Shown: positions 5,451 through 6,148 of the stretch, one piece after another
Numbering within the stretch: the first letter of the stretch is position 1
Layout: each line of letters starts with the position of its first letter
NCBI GenBank assembly: GCA_030668755.1
Contig: DAOVEW010000081.1
Location: 1 to 6,148 of the forward strand
From: Bacillota bacterium
GTDB taxonomy: Bacteria > Armatimonadota > Hebobacteria > Hebobacterales > Hebobacteraceae
Length of the DNA: 6,148 nt
Direction: 5' to 3'
The notes under the pieces: generated by a model
Seen by the model: the letters and a program-made list of their open reading frames with translations, nothing else
Database searches by the model: none
What the model was told of the DNA's origin: nothing
Translations under genes and position numbers: made by a program

Positions 5451-5452
5451 CT

Positions 5453-6148
5453 ATGGACTGGTTTGCGCACATGAAGCTGGCTAACGACGAGCGGAACAGC
5501 ATGTTGTGGTGGTGGCCCCGGGTCAAGGACGTCGTGGCGGCGCGGCAGCCGGCCACCGAGATCGTGGAGGTGATCGACGACGAGGCCTACGCACTCCTAG
5601 ACGGAGAGGGCGCGGTTTTCACAAAGCGCTGCGATCCGCTCTTCCGTGCGGCCATCGCAAAGGTCGGTGGCTATCCTTGCTTCATGCGTGCGGACCGTGC
5701 TTCAGCGAAGCACTCCTGGGAGAGCGCGCCGTTCCTGCCGGACGGAGATGCCCTTTGGCAGCATGTGCGTAGCCTGATCGACGAGAACATCTGCTTCGAC
5801 TTGATGGTGCGGGCCCTTGCCTTCCGGCAGTTCCTTGAGCTGGACACCCTGTTCAAGGCCTTCCGAGGATTGCCCATCGCCGCAGAGCGCCGGTACTTCG
5901 TGCGAGACGGGGAGCTCGAGTGCCACCACAGTTATTGGGTGGAGGAAGTAGTGGCGCAGGACAATCCGAGCGCGAATGATTGGCGAGAGCAGTTGGCTAA
6001 GCTCAACACTGAGGAACCGGATGAGGTGGCGTTGCTCACGCAGCAGGCCCGGGCCTTGGCGGAGGTCCTGCCCGGCTACTGGAGCCTGGACTTCGCGCGG
6101 GATGTGGGCGGCGCCTGGTGGTTCATCGACGCTGCCTTAGGCGAGGTC
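5453..6148 (+). CDS. CDC123/R2K-like ATP-grasp protein, 3' end outside window
   Basis: The frame stays open from ATG 5453 to the window end, giving 232 residues; GGGGAGGG at 5436-5443 lies nine bases upstream and the previous stop two bases before the start. Features of the CDC123-like/R2K ATP-grasp group appear in order: FMRADRASAKHSW (77-89), where R79 and K86 are likely nucleotide contacts; FRQFLELDTLF (124-134); PIAAERRYFV (141-150) with the ExR motif; CHHSYW (157-162); and near the end YWSLDFARDVGGAWWFID (209-226), where D213 and D226 fit the metal- or ATP-binding acidic residues. ATP-grasp enzymes join a carboxylate to an amine or thiol through an acyl-phosphate. Eukaryotic CDC123 assists assembly of translation factor eIF2, while bacterial and phage relatives are only predicted to modify proteins or peptides. 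The substrate here is unknown. Confidence 0.8.
   Translation, partial: MDWFAHMKLANDERNSMLWWWPRVKDVVAARQPATEIVEVIDDEAYALLDGEGAVFTKRCDPLFRAAIAKVGGYPCFMRADRASAKHSWESAPFLPDGDALWQHVRSLIDENICFDLMVRALAFRQFLELDTLFKAFRGLPIAAERRYFVRDGELECHHSYWVEEVVAQDNPSANDWREQLAKLNTEEPDEVALLTQQARALAEVLPGYWSLDFARDVGGAWWFIDAALGEV

Overview
This is a GC-rich window that looks like part of a tailed-phage, prophage or similar mobile-element genome. The evidence is a run of six tightly packed rightward genes with strong Shine-Dalgarno sites and overlapping or near-touching junctions. The recognisable products are a radical SAM enzyme, a methyltransferase-like protein, a Rad50/SMC-like ATPase and a CDC123-like ATP-grasp protein, a mix common in phage early or accessory regions. 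There are no capsid, tail, integrase or rRNA/tRNA genes, so the phage assignment is an inference and the host cannot be named. The GC-rich, G-rich coding strand and the TAnnnT-type -10 would fit an actinobacterial-like or other high-GC host.

Left end (1-320, minus strand): a truncated gene for a small alanine/glutamate-rich helical protein with a 28-residue tandem repeat. It has a convincing promoter (TTGACA, 18 nt, TAGACT), an inverted repeat just upstream of the -35, and a good ribosome binding site. It reads leftward, away from the main operon.

Middle (about 331-1380): about 1 kb without a convincing protein gene, but dense in structure. It holds a cluster of palindromes built from TAAGGC/GCCTTA units (668-753), a four-copy heptamer repeat (808-835), a second leftward promoter with no obvious gene behind it (989-1016) in a cluster of CGAAGT motifs, a long-loop stem (1117-1156), and a possible rightward promoter (1302-1330). 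It is most simply read as a divergent control region, and perhaps also a replication origin or site for a structured RNA.

Right part (1381-6148, plus strand): one probable operon. The order is SplB-like radical SAM protein, small beta-rich protein, methyltransferase-like protein with a PCC motif, cysteine-containing protein of unknown function, Rad50/SbcC-like ATPase with a CPTC zinc hook, and a CDC123/R2K-like ATP-grasp protein cut by the window end. Every junction is between an 8-nt overlap and a 6-nt gap (taking the chosen starts), so the genes are probably co-transcribed and translationally coupled. The Rad50-like protein suggests DNA end processing or recombination. The radical SAM, methyltransferase and ATP-grasp proteins are all modification-type enzymes whose substrates cannot be read from the sequence. 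No SbcD/Mre11-type nuclease partner is visible here.
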